The position numbers and the translations under genes are program-made. Positions 9,620-17,985 of a stretch of 64,000 nt of DNA are shown here, in pieces; the stretch's first letter is position 1; every line of letters starts with the position of its first letter. This DNA comes from Palsa-744 sp963716535 (GTDB taxonomy: Bacteria; Actinomycetota; Thermoleophilia; Solirubrobacterales; Solirubrobacteraceae): positions 1,674,001 to 1,738,000 of the forward strand of contig OY970317.1 in the NCBI GenBank assembly GCA_963716535.1, given 5' to 3'. Below the pieces are notes generated by a model, which was not told the DNA's origin, ran no database searches, and saw only the letters and a program-made list of their open reading frames with translations.

Positions 9620-10632
9620 TGGAGCCGTCGACAACGCAGCAACAGCTCGCGCAGGACTCGATCCGCATCGACTCGCACCTCGACGGCACGCACGAACGCT
9701 CGCTCGCCGAGGACGTGCTCGACGGGCTCACGCGCCCGTTCAAGGAGCTGCCGCCAAAGCACTTCTACGACGCGCGCGGCGCCGAGCTGTTCGACCAGAT
9801 CTGCGACCTGCCGGAGTACTACCCGACGCGCACCGAGCGCGCGATCCTCGAGCAGCAAGCGCAGGAGCTGGCGGAGCTGACAGGCGCCGTCGAGCTCGTC
9901 GAGCTGGGCTCGGGCACCGCGGCCAAGACGCGCGTGCTGCTGGACGCGCTGCACGCGGCCGGCACGCTCGAGCGCTACGTGCCTGTGGACGTCACCGAGA
10001 GCATGGTGCGCGAATGCGCGCACGAGCTGACCAGCGAGTATCCGGGTCTGCGCGTGCACGGCGTGATCGGTGACTTCGAGCGCCACCTCGACCGCGTGCC
10101 GCCCGCCACCGGCCCGCGTATCGTCGCGTTTCTCGGCGGCACGATCGGCAACTTCCCGCCCGGCAGCCGCCGCCGCGTGCTGCGCCAGATCGCCCGCCTG
10201 CTCGGGCCGGAGGACCACCTGCTGATGGGCACCGACCTGGTCAAGGACCCACGCGTGCTCGAGGCCGCCTACGACGACTCGCAGGGGGTGACCGCTGAGT
10301 TCAACCGCAACGTGCTGCACGTGCTCAACCGCGAGCTGCGGGCCGACTTCGACCCCGAGGACTTCGACCACGTCGCGCTGTTCGACCCGCACAACGAGTG
10401 GATCGAGATGCGCCTGCGCGCGCGCCGCGAGCACACCACGATCGTGCGCGACCTCGACCTGCCCGTGCACTTCCACGCCGGCGAGGAGCTGCGCACCGAG
10501 ATCAGCGCGAAGTTCACCCGCGAACGTCTCGACGGGGACCTGTCGGCGGCGGGCCTCGAGCTGGTGCGCTGGCTCACCGACCCGGAGGGGCTGTTTGCGC
10601 TGACTTTGTCGCGGGTGGGGGCGGCGGGGTAG
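9619..10632 (+). CDS. egtD: L-histidine N-alpha-methyltransferase EgtD
   Basis: Trimethylates histidine to hercynine using S-adenosylmethionine. 337 aa, the usual family length. Motifs: PPKHFYDARGAELFDQIC near residue 44, YYPTRTERAIL, the SAM motif LVELGSGTAAKTRVLL near residue 93, VDVTESM, and FLGGTIGNFPP near residue 170. The histidine-binding segment is ISAKFTRE near the C-terminus. Its ATG overlaps the egtB stop by one base, so EgtB and EgtD are made from one message. Confidence 0.94.
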   Translation: MEPSTTQQQLAQDSIRIDSHLDGTHERSLAEDVLDGLTRPFKELPPKHFYDARGAELFDQICDLPEYYPTRTERAILEQQAQELAELTGAVELVELGSGTAAKTRVLLDALHAAGTLERYVPVDVTESMVRECAHELTSEYPGLRVHGVIGDFERHLDRVPPATGPRIVAFLGGTIGNFPPGSRRRVLRQIARLLGPEDHLLMGTDLVKDPRVLEAAYDDSQGVTAEFNRNVLHVLNRELRADFDPEDFDHVALFDPHNEWIEMRLRARREHTTIVRDLDLPVHFHAGEELRTEISAKFTRERLDGDLSAAGLELVRWLTDPEGLFALTLSRVGAAG

Positions 10633-10641
10633 CACACACGC

Positions 10642-10661
10642 GCAATACGTAGCAATACGTC
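10642..10661. repeat. Tandem 10-bp direct repeat, possible antitoxin operator
   Basis: GCAATACGTA is followed immediately by GCAATACGTC (9 of 10 identical). The pair lies 2 bp upstream of the -10 box of the toxin-antitoxin promoter, where a repressor such as the antitoxin could bind. Direct observation; the function is inferred. Confidence 0.45.
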
Positions 10662-10663
10662 GA

Positions 10664-10669
10664 TACACT
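10664..10669 (+). promoter_or_regulatory. Putative -10 box (TACACT) of leaderless toxin-antitoxin operon
   Basis: TACACT ends 6 nt before the GTG start at 10676 and no Shine-Dalgarno is present. This fits leaderless transcription of the toxin-antitoxin pair. Confidence 0.5.
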
Positions 10670-10675
10670 GTAGGT

Positions 10676-11101
10676 GTGCCAGCCACCCAGACCAAGCGAA
10701 GCGTCGCGTTTCGCTTCAGCCTCGCCACCGCGGCCCGGCTCAAGCAGCGCGCCCTCGAGACTCATGCCCCGCAGACCGCACTAGCGGAGCGCTACATCGA
10801 GGAGGGCCTGCGCCACGACGAGAACCCGAGCATCTACTTCCGCGACGGCGAGATGGGTCGCAGGCCAGCGCTGCTCGGCACACGGCTGGACGTCGCTGAC
10901 GTGATCGCCACGATCAAGCAGAACGGCAACTCAGTCGCCGAGGCGGCCGAGTACCTGGAGGTGCCGATCGAGCAAATCAACGCCTGCCTGCACTACTACG
11001 CCGACTACAAGGACGAGATCGACGCCTGGATCGCTCGCTCGCTGGCGATCGCCGAGCGCGAGCGTGACCGCTGGCGCCGGCGCCAGCAGGCGCTTGCGTG
11101 A
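10676..11101 (+). CDS. DUF433 domain antitoxin
   Basis: 141 aa from GTG. The N-terminal part (residues 1-45) reads like a ribbon-helix-helix-type DNA-binding segment (AFRFSLATAARLKQRALE). It is followed by a DUF433 winged-helix-like domain, RRPALLGTRLDVADVIATIK then GNSVAEAAEYLEVPIEQI. The C-terminus is charged (RERDRWRRRQQ). DUF433 proteins next to DUF5615 PIN-like proteins are predicted toxin-antitoxin pairs, and the toxin start overlaps this stop (GTGA). Probably neutralises the toxin and represses its own promoter; both roles are inferred from the family. Confidence 0.8.
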   Translation: MPATQTKRSVAFRFSLATAARLKQRALETHAPQTALAERYIEEGLRHDENPSIYFRDGEMGRRPALLGTRLDVADVIATIKQNGNSVAEAAEYLEVPIEQINACLHYYADYKDEIDAWIARSLAIAERERDRWRRRQQALA

Positions 11102-11463
11102 AGCTGCTGCTCGACGAGATGATCTCCCCGCGTATAGCGCGTGAGCTGCGAGATCTCGGGCACGATGTACAGGCGGTCAAGAAGGACCGGCCGGACCTTG
11201 TCAGTCGCAGCGACCGAGAGCTGGTGCACCAAATGGTGACCGAGCAACGAGCAATCGTCACGAATGACATCGCCGACTTTCAGGCGATCCACGATCAGTT
11301 CGTCGCCGCTGGTGATGAGCACCCAGGCCTGATCTTCACGTTCGACGCGACGATGCCCCGGACAAAGGACGCCGTCCCGCAATGGGTGCTGGTCCTCTCT
11401 GGGCTTCTGGGCGAATACCTGGACGACGCCTCGCTAGCGAACCAGGTCCACCATCTGCCCTGA
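11098..11463 (+). CDS. DUF5615 PIN-like toxin
   Basis: 121 aa from a GTG overlapping the antitoxin stop. The PIN-like fold is suggested by KLLLDEMISPRIARELRDLG at the N-terminus with an early acidic residue, EQRAIVTNDIADF (T-N-D typical of these proteins) near residue 57, and a hydrophobic C-terminal helix. DUF5615 proteins are predicted RNases. The stop is 3 bp from the convergent VOC gene. The toxic activity is inferred from the family and the pairing. Confidence 0.78.
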   Translation: MKLLLDEMISPRIARELRDLGHDVQAVKKDRPDLVSRSDRELVHQMVTEQRAIVTNDIADFQAIHDQFVAAGDEHPGLIFTFDATMPRTKDAVPQWVLVLSGLLGEYLDDASLANQVHHLP

Positions 11464-11466
11464 GGA

Positions 11467-11937
11467 TCAGTCCCCCTCCCCGCCGGCTGCACCCGAAAGC
11501 CACTGAGGCGGAGTCCAATCCCCCGAGTCCGTGGTCTGCCCCACCTCGATCAGATAACCGTCGGGGTCGCGGATGTAGCAACGGATCTCGTACTTGTGCT
11601 GCTTCGGCGGCGTCAGGAATTGAGCACCGCGGGCGCTCCATTCGGCGTACACGGCCTCGATGTCCTTGACCCTGATGTTGAGGAAGCTGCTGACCCGATC
11701 GAGGTCGCGTGGCGTCTCCAGGGTGACCGCGGGCTTGTCGTCGGTCGGGCCTCCGCCAACGTTGATGACGATCCAACTGTTGCCCAGCGCGACGTTGGTC
11801 GGTTCTCCGCCTGGGCCGGAGAAGGCCAGCTTGCCACCGAGCACCTCGGTGTAGAAGCGCCGAGAGCGCTCGACGTCGTCTGAGACGATGAAGTGGGTCA
11901 GCACAATTTCCTCTGCCGGCGATCTGGGCTCAGCCAT
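11467..11937 (-). CDS. VOC family (glyoxalase/bleomycin resistance-like) protein
   Basis: 156 aa. One glyoxalase-type domain: THFIVSDDVERSRRFYTEVLGG at the N-terminus, then NIRVKDIEAVYAEWSARGA, and YIRDPDGYLIEVGQT near residue 128 with the usual metal-binding Glu. The start is ATG 11937 with a strong GGAGGT 5 nt upstream, so this gene uses a canonical ribosome-binding site. VOC members include lyases, dioxygenases and binding proteins, and the substrate is not deducible. The 164-bp region upstream to 12101 carries only promoters for this gene and the divergent SDR gene. Confidence 0.8.
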   Translation of the reverse strand: MAEPRSPAEEIVLTHFIVSDDVERSRRFYTEVLGGKLAFSGPGGEPTNVALGNSWIVINVGGGPTDDKPAVTLETPRDLDRVSSFLNIRVKDIEAVYAEWSARGAQFLTPPKQHKYEIRCYIRDPDGYLIEVGQTTDSGDWTPPQWLSGAAGGEGD

Positions 11938-12088
11938 CTGCCACCTCCACTGATTGGGGCCTGTACCCGCTCACGGACGGGTCTGCAGCGCTACCCCGAT
12001 GAACGGGGCTCCATCTCTCGTTCCACGGTACAGCCATAGGTCAAGCGTGTGCCGTCGCCTGCAGCCTTGCCTGATCGACCCCATCCAA

Positions 12089-12094
12089 TAACCT
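12089..12094 (+). promoter_or_regulatory. Putative -10 box (TAACCT), leaderless SDR gene
   Basis: TAACCT ends 7 nt before ATG 12102, with no Shine-Dalgarno sequence between them. Confidence 0.45.
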
Positions 12095-12101
12095 CCGCCC
12101 A

Positions 12102-12866
12102 ATGAACATCGAAGGTCAAGCAGCGATCGTCGTGGGCGGCGCCTCCGGCCTCGGCGAGGCCACCGTCCGCGCCCTGCACGCAGCCGGCGCGCTGGTGACG
12201 ATCGCCGACATCAACCCCGACAAGGGCGAGGCGCTGGCGACAGAGCTGGGCTTGGCCTTCACGGCGTGCGACGTGCGCGACGAGAACCAGGTGCAGGCGG
12301 CTGTGGAGACAGCTGCTGCGAGCGACGCGGCTGGCCTGCGCATCGCGGTGTGCTGCGCAGGCACCGGCTGGGCGCAGAAGCTTGCGGGCTCGAAGGGCCC
12401 TCACCCGCTGCTGCCGTTCGAGACGATCGTCGCGATCAACCTGATCGGCACGTTCAACGTGCTGCGCTTCGCCGCGACGGCGATGATCGCAGCGGAGCCG
12501 CTGGCGGACGGCGAACGCGGCGTGTGCGTGACGACCGCGTCGATCGCGGCGTTCGACGGGCAGGTCGGCCAGATCGCCTACTCGGCGTCGAAGGGCGGCG
12601 TGGTCGGCATGACGCTGCCGGCGGCGCGCGACCTCTCGCAGTACGGCATCCGCGTGAACACGATCGCGCCGGGCCTGTTCGACACGCCGCTGCTGGCGGC
12701 ACTGCCGGAGGAGGCGCGCACGAAGCTGGGCGCGGGCGTGCCGTTCCCTCAGCGCCTGGGCCAGCCGGCGGAGTACGCGCAGTTGGCGTTGCAGATCGTC
12801 GAGAACCGCATGCTCAACGGCGAGACGATCAGGCTCGACGGCGCGCTGCGGATGCCGCCTCGATAG
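12102..12866 (+). CDS. Short-chain dehydrogenase/reductase (3-hydroxyacyl-CoA dehydrogenase-like)
   Basis: 254 aa classical SDR. The NAD-binding motif GGASGLGEATVRALH is at residues 12-26; DINPD after beta-2 suggests NAD(H). CDVRDE, the NAG-equivalent CCAGTG, the catalytic Ser in VTTASIAAFDG near residue 147, and YSASKGGV (Tyr and Lys) near residue 160 are all present. The overall pattern resembles type II hydroxyacyl-CoA dehydrogenase (HSD17B10-like), as in branched-chain or fatty acid oxidation. That fits the nearby thiolase and acyl-CoA dehydrogenase but is not proof. The 3' end overlaps the convergent GT2 gene by 38 bp. Confidence 0.85.
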   Translation: MNIEGQAAIVVGGASGLGEATVRALHAAGALVTIADINPDKGEALATELGLAFTACDVRDENQVQAAVETAAASDAAGLRIAVCCAGTGWAQKLAGSKGPHPLLPFETIVAINLIGTFNVLRFAATAMIAAEPLADGERGVCVTTASIAAFDGQVGQIAYSASKGGVVGMTLPAARDLSQYGIRVNTIAPGLFDTPLLAALPEEARTKLGAGVPFPQRLGQPAEYAQLALQIVENRMLNGETIRLDGALRMPPR

Positions 12867-13848
12867 AGGTCTCGCGCGAGCGCCGCGCGCGCAGCACGCC
12901 GCGGACACCGGAGCGCAACCGCTGTCCATCGAGCACCGAGGCCAGGGCCAACTCGAAGGCACCCCGCACACGATGCCCGTTGACGACGTTGGTGGCACCG
13001 GCACGGTAGTAGTAGAGCCCGAGTAGCTGCGCACGCCGTTTGAAGCGCTTCAGCGCGGGGTCGGCGGCGAGCCGCGCGGCGAACTCCTCGCGGCTGACGG
13101 GCGCTTCGCCGCGCGCGTGCCGACGCTGGTTCTCGGTCAGGCGCATGACGCCTTCGCGCTGATCCCAGAATTGCGCGATCTGCACTGAGCCGGCGCGCTT
13201 GCGGTAGTAGACGAGCGGCTCGGGCAGGCAGATGACCGCGCCGCGGTCGAGCATTTTGCAGGCGAAGTCGACATCGTCAAGCGTGCCGTACTCGCTGGAG
13301 TAGCCACCGACGGCGTCGAACTCCGAGCGCGGGTAGATGATCGAGGAGTGCAGCACGACGATCTTGCTGCCGTTTTGCCTGGCCAGGCGACACTGCTCCT
13401 CGCTCGTCGGACCGACGGGCGCGCGCGAGATGATCTTCTTGGCGTCGTTGACGTTGTAGCCGTGGGCGCCCAGCACGGCGATCGGCTCGCTGCCGCTCCA
13501 GTCGCGCAGGAACTCGAGCTGGCGCTCCAGCTTGGCGAGCGCCCACATGTCGTCGGAGTCGCACACTGCGATCCACGCTCCGCGCGCGGCGGCGACGCCG
13601 CGGTTGCGCGCGGTCGCGGCGCCCGAGCGCCCCGGTAGCCGGATGTAGTTGATGCTCACCTCGCCGGCGCGCGCCTGCGCGAACTCGCGCACGAGCTGCT
13701 CGGTGCCATCGTCGGACCCGTCGTCGCAGACGACGATCTCGCCCGGAGGCACGGTCTGGTCGACGATCGAGCTGAGCGCGTCCTCCAGTCGGCGCGCGTC
13801 GTTGTACGTCGGGATCACGACCGAGATCGTCTGCGGGTCGACGATCAT
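12829..13848 (-). CDS. Family 2 glycosyltransferase
   Basis: GT-A fold glycosyltransferase, 339 aa from ATG 13848 (MIVDPQTISVVIPTYND); a GTG at 13878 is an alternative. Motifs: SVVIPTYNDARRLEDAL at the N-terminus, VVCDDGSDDGT near residue 37, RNRGVAAARGAWIAVCDSDD near residue 80 with the DXD-type metal site, and DDVDFACKML near residue 190 with the acidic catalytic region. The C-terminal part is basic and helical. It lies downstream of two sulfotransferase genes on the same strand, so it probably acts on the same glycan; that is inference. Confidence 0.88.
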   Translation of the reverse strand: MIVDPQTISVVIPTYNDARRLEDALSSIVDQTVPPGEIVVCDDGSDDGTEQLVREFAQARAGEVSINYIRLPGRSGAATARNRGVAAARGAWIAVCDSDDMWALAKLERQLEFLRDWSGSEPIAVLGAHGYNVNDAKKIISRAPVGPTSEEQCRLARQNGSKIVVLHSSIIYPRSEFDAVGGYSSEYGTLDDVDFACKMLDRGAVICLPEPLVYYRKRAGSVQIAQFWDQREGVMRLTENQRRHARGEAPVSREEFAARLAADPALKRFKRRAQLLGLYYYRAGATNVVNGHRVRGAFELALASVLDGQRLRSGVRGVLRARRSRETSIEAASAARRRA

Positions 13849-13935
13849 GCCGCCCACCGGCTGCGTCCCGCTGCCCACCTGCGCCCGCCCGGCTGCACCA
13901 ACGCCGGTCGGCTAGCCCGCGCCGCCTGGGGACAT

Positions 13936-14892
13936 CTAGATACGGTCATAACCCCACAAGCTGACGAGATCGCGATCGAGGTACTCGCTGAGCGCCTGCA
14001 CTTCGGGCTTGAAGCGCAGCTGCAGCTCGAGCATCAGCTGCTCGTCGGGCGGCGCGGCGTCGGTATAGACGACCCGCCGCCACAGCACGCGCAGGCGTTT
14101 GGAGGAGAGCGCGTGGACGGTGCGCGCGACCGGCCCGGCAACCTCGGGCCGGTGCCGGGCCAGGCGCAGCCTGCGCGAGATTGGGTGCAGGCTGGTGAAG
14201 CGCACGGTCGAGACCGTCTGCATGCTCTGCACCGGCGCGATCGGCAGCGTGTCGTCGATCTCGAGGAAGCGCTGGACCTTGCGCACGGTGGCCTCGTTGT
14301 CGCTGCGGTAGTCGTCGTAGATCAGCACGAGCACGCGCTCGGGCGGGAACTCGGCGTGGAAGCGGCGTAGCTGCTCGACGTAGCGCACGTGCTGTGAGTA
14401 GAGCAGCCAGTCGGGCGAGCTGAGCTCGCGCGGGACGCGGCGGCCCGCACGGCGGTCATCCTCCAGCGCAAGCGCCTTGCGCAGGTCCCGCTGCGGCTCG
14501 CGTCCGGCCTGCACCGCCTGCACGTGTACCGAGCGCAGGAAGCTCGCGGGCTCGCGCAGGATCGCGACGATGCGCGCGTCGGGAGCCACCGCGGCGATGC
14601 TGCTTGCGGCGTCAGCGGAGCGCAGGTACTGCGGCGAGGCCTCGCCAACACGCTGCTGTGGCTGGGCGCCGGCGAACAGCGCGAGGTATTGCCCGAGCGT
14701 GTCCGGGCGCGGTTCGTCCTCGAACGCAGGCGTGCGCGAGCGCAGCTCGGGGGTGAAGTAGCGCGGCTCCTTGACGTCGGACATGTACACCTGCGGGTGG
14801 CGCTTCAGCATCTTGTACAGCGCCGTGGTGCCGCACTTTTCGTGACCGACGATAAAGAAGTCGGGCACGCGCGAAGCGTCAGATGTCGTCAT
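13936..14892 (-). CDS. PAPS-dependent sulfotransferase (family A, copy 1)
   Basis: 318 aa. Predicted to move sulfate from PAPS to an acceptor, probably a glycan. The 5'-phosphosulfate loop GHEKCGTTALYKML is at residues 16-29. It is followed by HPQVYMSDVKEPRYF, with the Glu presumed catalytic by analogy to the NDST/3-OST family. The 3'-phosphate motif is RIVAILREPASFLRS near residue 110. RVLVLIYDDYRSDN in mid-protein and the C-terminal SEYLDRDLVSLWGYD are shared by all six family A copies here. Its ATG lies inside the last codons of the upstream copy (14-bp overlap), so translation is probably coupled. No signal peptide. Confidence 0.87.
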   Translation of the reverse strand: MTTSDASRVPDFFIVGHEKCGTTALYKMLKRHPQVYMSDVKEPRYFTPELRSRTPAFEDEPRPDTLGQYLALFAGAQPQQRVGEASPQYLRSADAASSIAAVAPDARIVAILREPASFLRSVHVQAVQAGREPQRDLRKALALEDDRRAGRRVPRELSSPDWLLYSQHVRYVEQLRRFHAEFPPERVLVLIYDDYRSDNEATVRKVQRFLEIDDTLPIAPVQSMQTVSTVRFTSLHPISRRLRLARHRPEVAGPVARTVHALSSKRLRVLWRRVVYTDAAPPDEQLMLELQLRFKPEVQALSEYLDRDLVSLWGYDRI

Positions 14893-16006
14893 AGCCCCAG
14901 AGGCTGACGAGATCGCGGTCGAGGTACTCGCTGAGCGCCTGCACCTCGGGCTTGAAGCGCTGGCGCAGCTCGCGCAGCAGCTCTTGGTCGGGCGGTGGCG
15001 GCACTGTGTAGACGAGGTGCTTCCACAGCACCTGCGCGCGGCGCGGGGCGAGCGCGCTGACGGTGCGTGCGATCGGCCCCGCGCTCTGCGGCCGGTCGCG
15101 GGCGCGGCGCAGCGTGCGCGAGAGCCCGTGCAGGGGCATGAAGCGCACGGCTTTCACCTCTCCCCCTTTGGTGACGATCGGCTCGATCGGAACTTCGGCG
15201 TCGACCCCGAGGAAGCGCATGACGCTGCGCACGCTGTCGATGTTCTGGCGCCGGTAGTCGTCGTAGATCAGCACCTGCACCTGCTCGGCGGGGAACTCGG
15301 CGTGGTAGCGGCGCAGTTGCTCGACATAGCGCACGTGCTCGGCGTACATCAGCCACGAGACGGCGGGCAGCGCGGGCGGCAGCCGGCGACCTTCGCGCCT
15401 TTGGTCTTCCAGCGCGAGCGCCTTGCGCAGGTCGCGCTCGGTCTCGATGCCGCTGTGCACGTACTGGCTATGCGCGGTGACCAGGTAGCTGGCGGGCTCG
15501 CGCAGGATCGCGACGATGCGCGCGTCGGGTCGCTGCTCGGCGATGCGTGCGGCGGCGTGCGGCGAGCGCAGGTACTGCGGCGAAGCCTCGCCGACGAGCT
15601 GGCCGGGGGCGGCGGGCGCGAACAGCGCGAGGTAGTCATCGAGCGTGCGCGGGCGCACGCCGTCGCGTTTGCCGCTGGGCTGTGAGATACGCGCCTCGCG
15701 AGAGAAGTAGCGCGGCTCCTTGTGCTCGGGCATGAAGATCTGCGGGTGGCGCCGCAGCATCTTGAACAGCGCGGTAGTGCCGCACTTTTCGTGGCCGACG
15801 ATGAAGAAGTCGGGCACCCGCCCGGTGGCCGGCCCCGCACCAGCGTCATCCTCGGTGCCCATCGCCTGACCCGCGACGGCACCCTCCTCACCTGCCGCGA
15901 GTCCGGCGGCGCCCTCCTCGCCGCCTTCCTCCTCAGCGGGAGCGCCGCTGAGGACCGCCTCCCCCGCCTGCCCCTGAGCCATGGGCTGTTCCTCAGGAAC
16001 ACTCAT
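14879..16006 (-). CDS. PAPS-dependent sulfotransferase (family A, copy 2, with acidic N-terminal extension)
   Basis: 375 aa from ATG 16006 (MSVPEEQP). Residues 1-60 are an Ala/Gly/Glu-rich low-complexity extension absent from the other copies. The sulfotransferase core starts at RVPDFFIVGHEKCGTTAL, then HPQIFMPEHKEPRYF and RIVAILREPASYLVTAH, and ends with SEYLDRDLVSLWGYD. A -10-like TATGAT with extended TGG lies 9 nt before the ATG. Overlaps copy 1 by 14 bp at its 3' end. Acceptor unknown; its closest relative in the window is copy 1 by motif wording. Confidence 0.86.
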   Translation of the reverse strand: MSVPEEQPMAQGQAGEAVLSGAPAEEEGGEEGAAGLAAGEEGAVAGQAMGTEDDAGAGPATGRVPDFFIVGHEKCGTTALFKMLRRHPQIFMPEHKEPRYFSREARISQPSGKRDGVRPRTLDDYLALFAPAAPGQLVGEASPQYLRSPHAAARIAEQRPDARIVAILREPASYLVTAHSQYVHSGIETERDLRKALALEDQRREGRRLPPALPAVSWLMYAEHVRYVEQLRRYHAEFPAEQVQVLIYDDYRRQNIDSVRSVMRFLGVDAEVPIEPIVTKGGEVKAVRFMPLHGLSRTLRRARDRPQSAGPIARTVSALAPRRAQVLWKHLVYTVPPPPDQELLRELRQRFKPEVQALSEYLDRDLVSLWGYDDI

Positions 16007-16037
16007 AGCCCAAAAATCATACCAACGGCTATATGCG

Positions 16038-17228
16038 CTAAATCCGCTCCACGAGCATTGCCATGCCCATTCCGCCGGCGACGCACATCGACTCGATGCC
16101 GAATGTCCCATCGAGCGTCTCGAGGTCGTTGAGCAGCGTGGTCATGATGCGCGCGCCGGTCATGCCGAACGGGTGACCGAGCGCGATCGCGCCGCCGAAC
16201 GGGTTGAGCTTCTCGTCGGGGATGTTCAGCTCGGCTTTGCACGGCACGATCTGCGCGGCGAATGCCTCGTTGATCTCGACGACGTCGATGTCCTCGATCT
16301 TCATGCCGGTGTTCTTCAGCAGCGCCTGGATCGCGGGGATCGGGCCGACGCCCATGACCTCGGGGCGGATCGCAGCGACAGTCGAGGCGACGATGCGCGC
16401 GCGTGGCGTGAAGCCCTCAGCCTTGGCCTTGTCCTCGCTCATGATCAGCAGCGCGGCGGCGCCGTCGTTGAGCGGGCAGGCGTTGCCGGCCGTGACGGTG
16501 CCGTCCTCTTTGAACACGGGCCGCAGACCGGCGAGCGCCTCGAGCGTGGTGCCGGGGCGCGGCCCGTCGTCCTTGGTGACGACGGTCTCGGGGACGTCGA
16601 TCTCGTTGCCTTCCTTGTCGACGTCTTTGTGCGCGGGCACGGTGACGGGCACGATTTCCTTGTCGAAGTGACCGGACTCCTGCGAGGCGACGGCGCGCGT
16701 CTGGGAGATCAGCGCCCACTCGTCCTGCGCCTCGCGGCTGACTTTCCACTCCTCGGCGACGTTCTCTGCGGTCATGCCCATGGTGATGTAGGCGTTGTAG
16801 AGAGATCCCTCCGAGCCGTCGAGCTTGGGGTGGAACTCGAACGGCGCGCCGGGCGCGGTGCGCGAGACAGCCTCGATGCCGGCGGCGATGTAGGTGTCGC
16901 CCTCGCCGGCCTTGATCGCGTGGAAGGCCATGCGCGTGGTCTGCAGAGAGGAGGCGCAGAAGCGGTTGACGGTGCAGCCGGGCACGCGGTAGTCGATGCC
17001 GGCGAGCAGCGTCGCCATGCGGCCGATGTTGTAGCCGGTCTCGCGCTCGCCGTAGCCGCAGCCCATCATCACGTCGCCGATCGAGAGCTGGTCGAGCTGT
17101 GGGTTGCGCTCGATCAGTGCCTTCAGCGGGATCGCGGCGAGGTCGTCGCCGCGCATGGACTTGAGCGAGCCCTTGACGGCGCGCCCAATGGGCGTACGGA
17201 TGGCGTCGACGATCACGGCTTCGGGCAT
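16038..17228 (-). CDS. Acetyl-CoA acyltransferase / thiolase
   Basis: Cleaves 3-ketoacyl-CoA in fatty acid degradation, or condenses acetyl-CoA. 396 aa, normal length. The active-site nucleophile is C91 in NRFCASSLQT. The second signature NPFGGAIALGHPFGMTGAR holds the catalytic His, and CVAGGMGMAML near the C-terminus holds the second Cys. An AAGGAG precedes the ATG at a rather long spacing. With the acyl-CoA dehydrogenase downstream on the same strand, beta-oxidation is the likely pathway. Whether it is FadA-like or AtoB-like is not settled. Confidence 0.92.
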   Translation of the reverse strand: MPEAVIVDAIRTPIGRAVKGSLKSMRGDDLAAIPLKALIERNPQLDQLSIGDVMMGCGYGERETGYNIGRMATLLAGIDYRVPGCTVNRFCASSLQTTRMAFHAIKAGEGDTYIAAGIEAVSRTAPGAPFEFHPKLDGSEGSLYNAYITMGMTAENVAEEWKVSREAQDEWALISQTRAVASQESGHFDKEIVPVTVPAHKDVDKEGNEIDVPETVVTKDDGPRPGTTLEALAGLRPVFKEDGTVTAGNACPLNDGAAALLIMSEDKAKAEGFTPRARIVASTVAAIRPEVMGVGPIPAIQALLKNTGMKIEDIDVVEINEAFAAQIVPCKAELNIPDEKLNPFGGAIALGHPFGMTGARIMTTLLNDLETLDGTFGIESMCVAGGMGMAMLVERI

Positions 17229-17312
17229 GTGTGACTCTCTCTCCTTGGTCGGTTTAGCGCGCCGGCGCGGGGGCCGTCAGCGGGCGCGAGACGAGTAATC
17301 CTACGGGATTGA

Positions 17313-17963
17313 CTACAAATCCAAGCGGCTGACGCCCAACTCGTCGAATCCGACGTGGTGCGCCAGCTCATGGCGGACGGTGCGCGTGACCTGATCGCGC
17401 AGCAGGTCGGGGTCGTGGCCGAAGTCGCGGCGCAGCGTGTCGCGGAAGATGACGATGCGGTCGTGGACGTCGTCGCGGGCAACGCTGCCGCCCTGATAGA
17501 GCCCGTAGGCGCCGCGCCGGCGCCCACCGTCGGAGATCACGACGGCGACGTGCGCGAGCGCGTTGCGCAGCAGGTCGGGCAGGTCGTCGAGCGCGTCGCG
17601 CACCAGCTCCTCGAAGTCGGTGTCGTTGAGCGGGTCGAGCTCCATGAACTCGGCTTCTTCCGGTGCGACGGCGAGGCCTTCGCGCGCGAGGTGTTCGGAG
17701 TAGCGCACGATCTCTTCGAACTCGCTCTCCGATTCTGGGTTGCGCCAGCCGGCGAGGTGTACGGCGACGAACGCAACGGCGCCCATCAGCACGGCGGCGA
17801 CGATCACGCCGAGCGCGACGTCCTCGAGCGCCCTGACGATGCCGATCGAGCTGAAGCCCTGCCCGACGACGAGCACGACGAGGCCGATGGCCATCGCGAC
17901 GAGCGCGGCGGCGCCGACGCGCCGCAACGAGCCTGGCTCGCCTGGGGGAATGGGCATGCGCAC
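17313..17963 (-). CDS. Membrane-anchored minimal MMP-like metallopeptidase
   Basis: 216 aa. Two hydrophobic segments at the N-terminus (about residues 16-36 and 45-70) are followed by an acidic linker. The C-terminal domain has the zinc motif HELAHHVGFDE (HExxHxxGxxD) near residue 198. The C-terminal domain matches the small metallopeptidase (DUF1025-like) family, usually soluble and about 120 aa, so the membrane anchor is notable. Substrate unknown. It lies between thiolase and acyl-CoA dehydrogenase on the same strand with no obvious functional link. Confidence 0.75.
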   Translation of the reverse strand: MRMPIPPGEPGSLRRVGAAALVAMAIGLVVLVVGQGFSSIGIVRALEDVALGVIVAAVLMGAVAFVAVHLAGWRNPESESEFEEIVRYSEHLAREGLAVAPEEAEFMELDPLNDTDFEELVRDALDDLPDLLRNALAHVAVVISDGGRRRGAYGLYQGGSVARDDVHDRIVIFRDTLRRDFGHDPDLLRDQVTRTVRHELAHHVGFDELGVSRLDL

Positions 17964-17985
17964 GATCTGAGCCCCCTGCCGCCGG

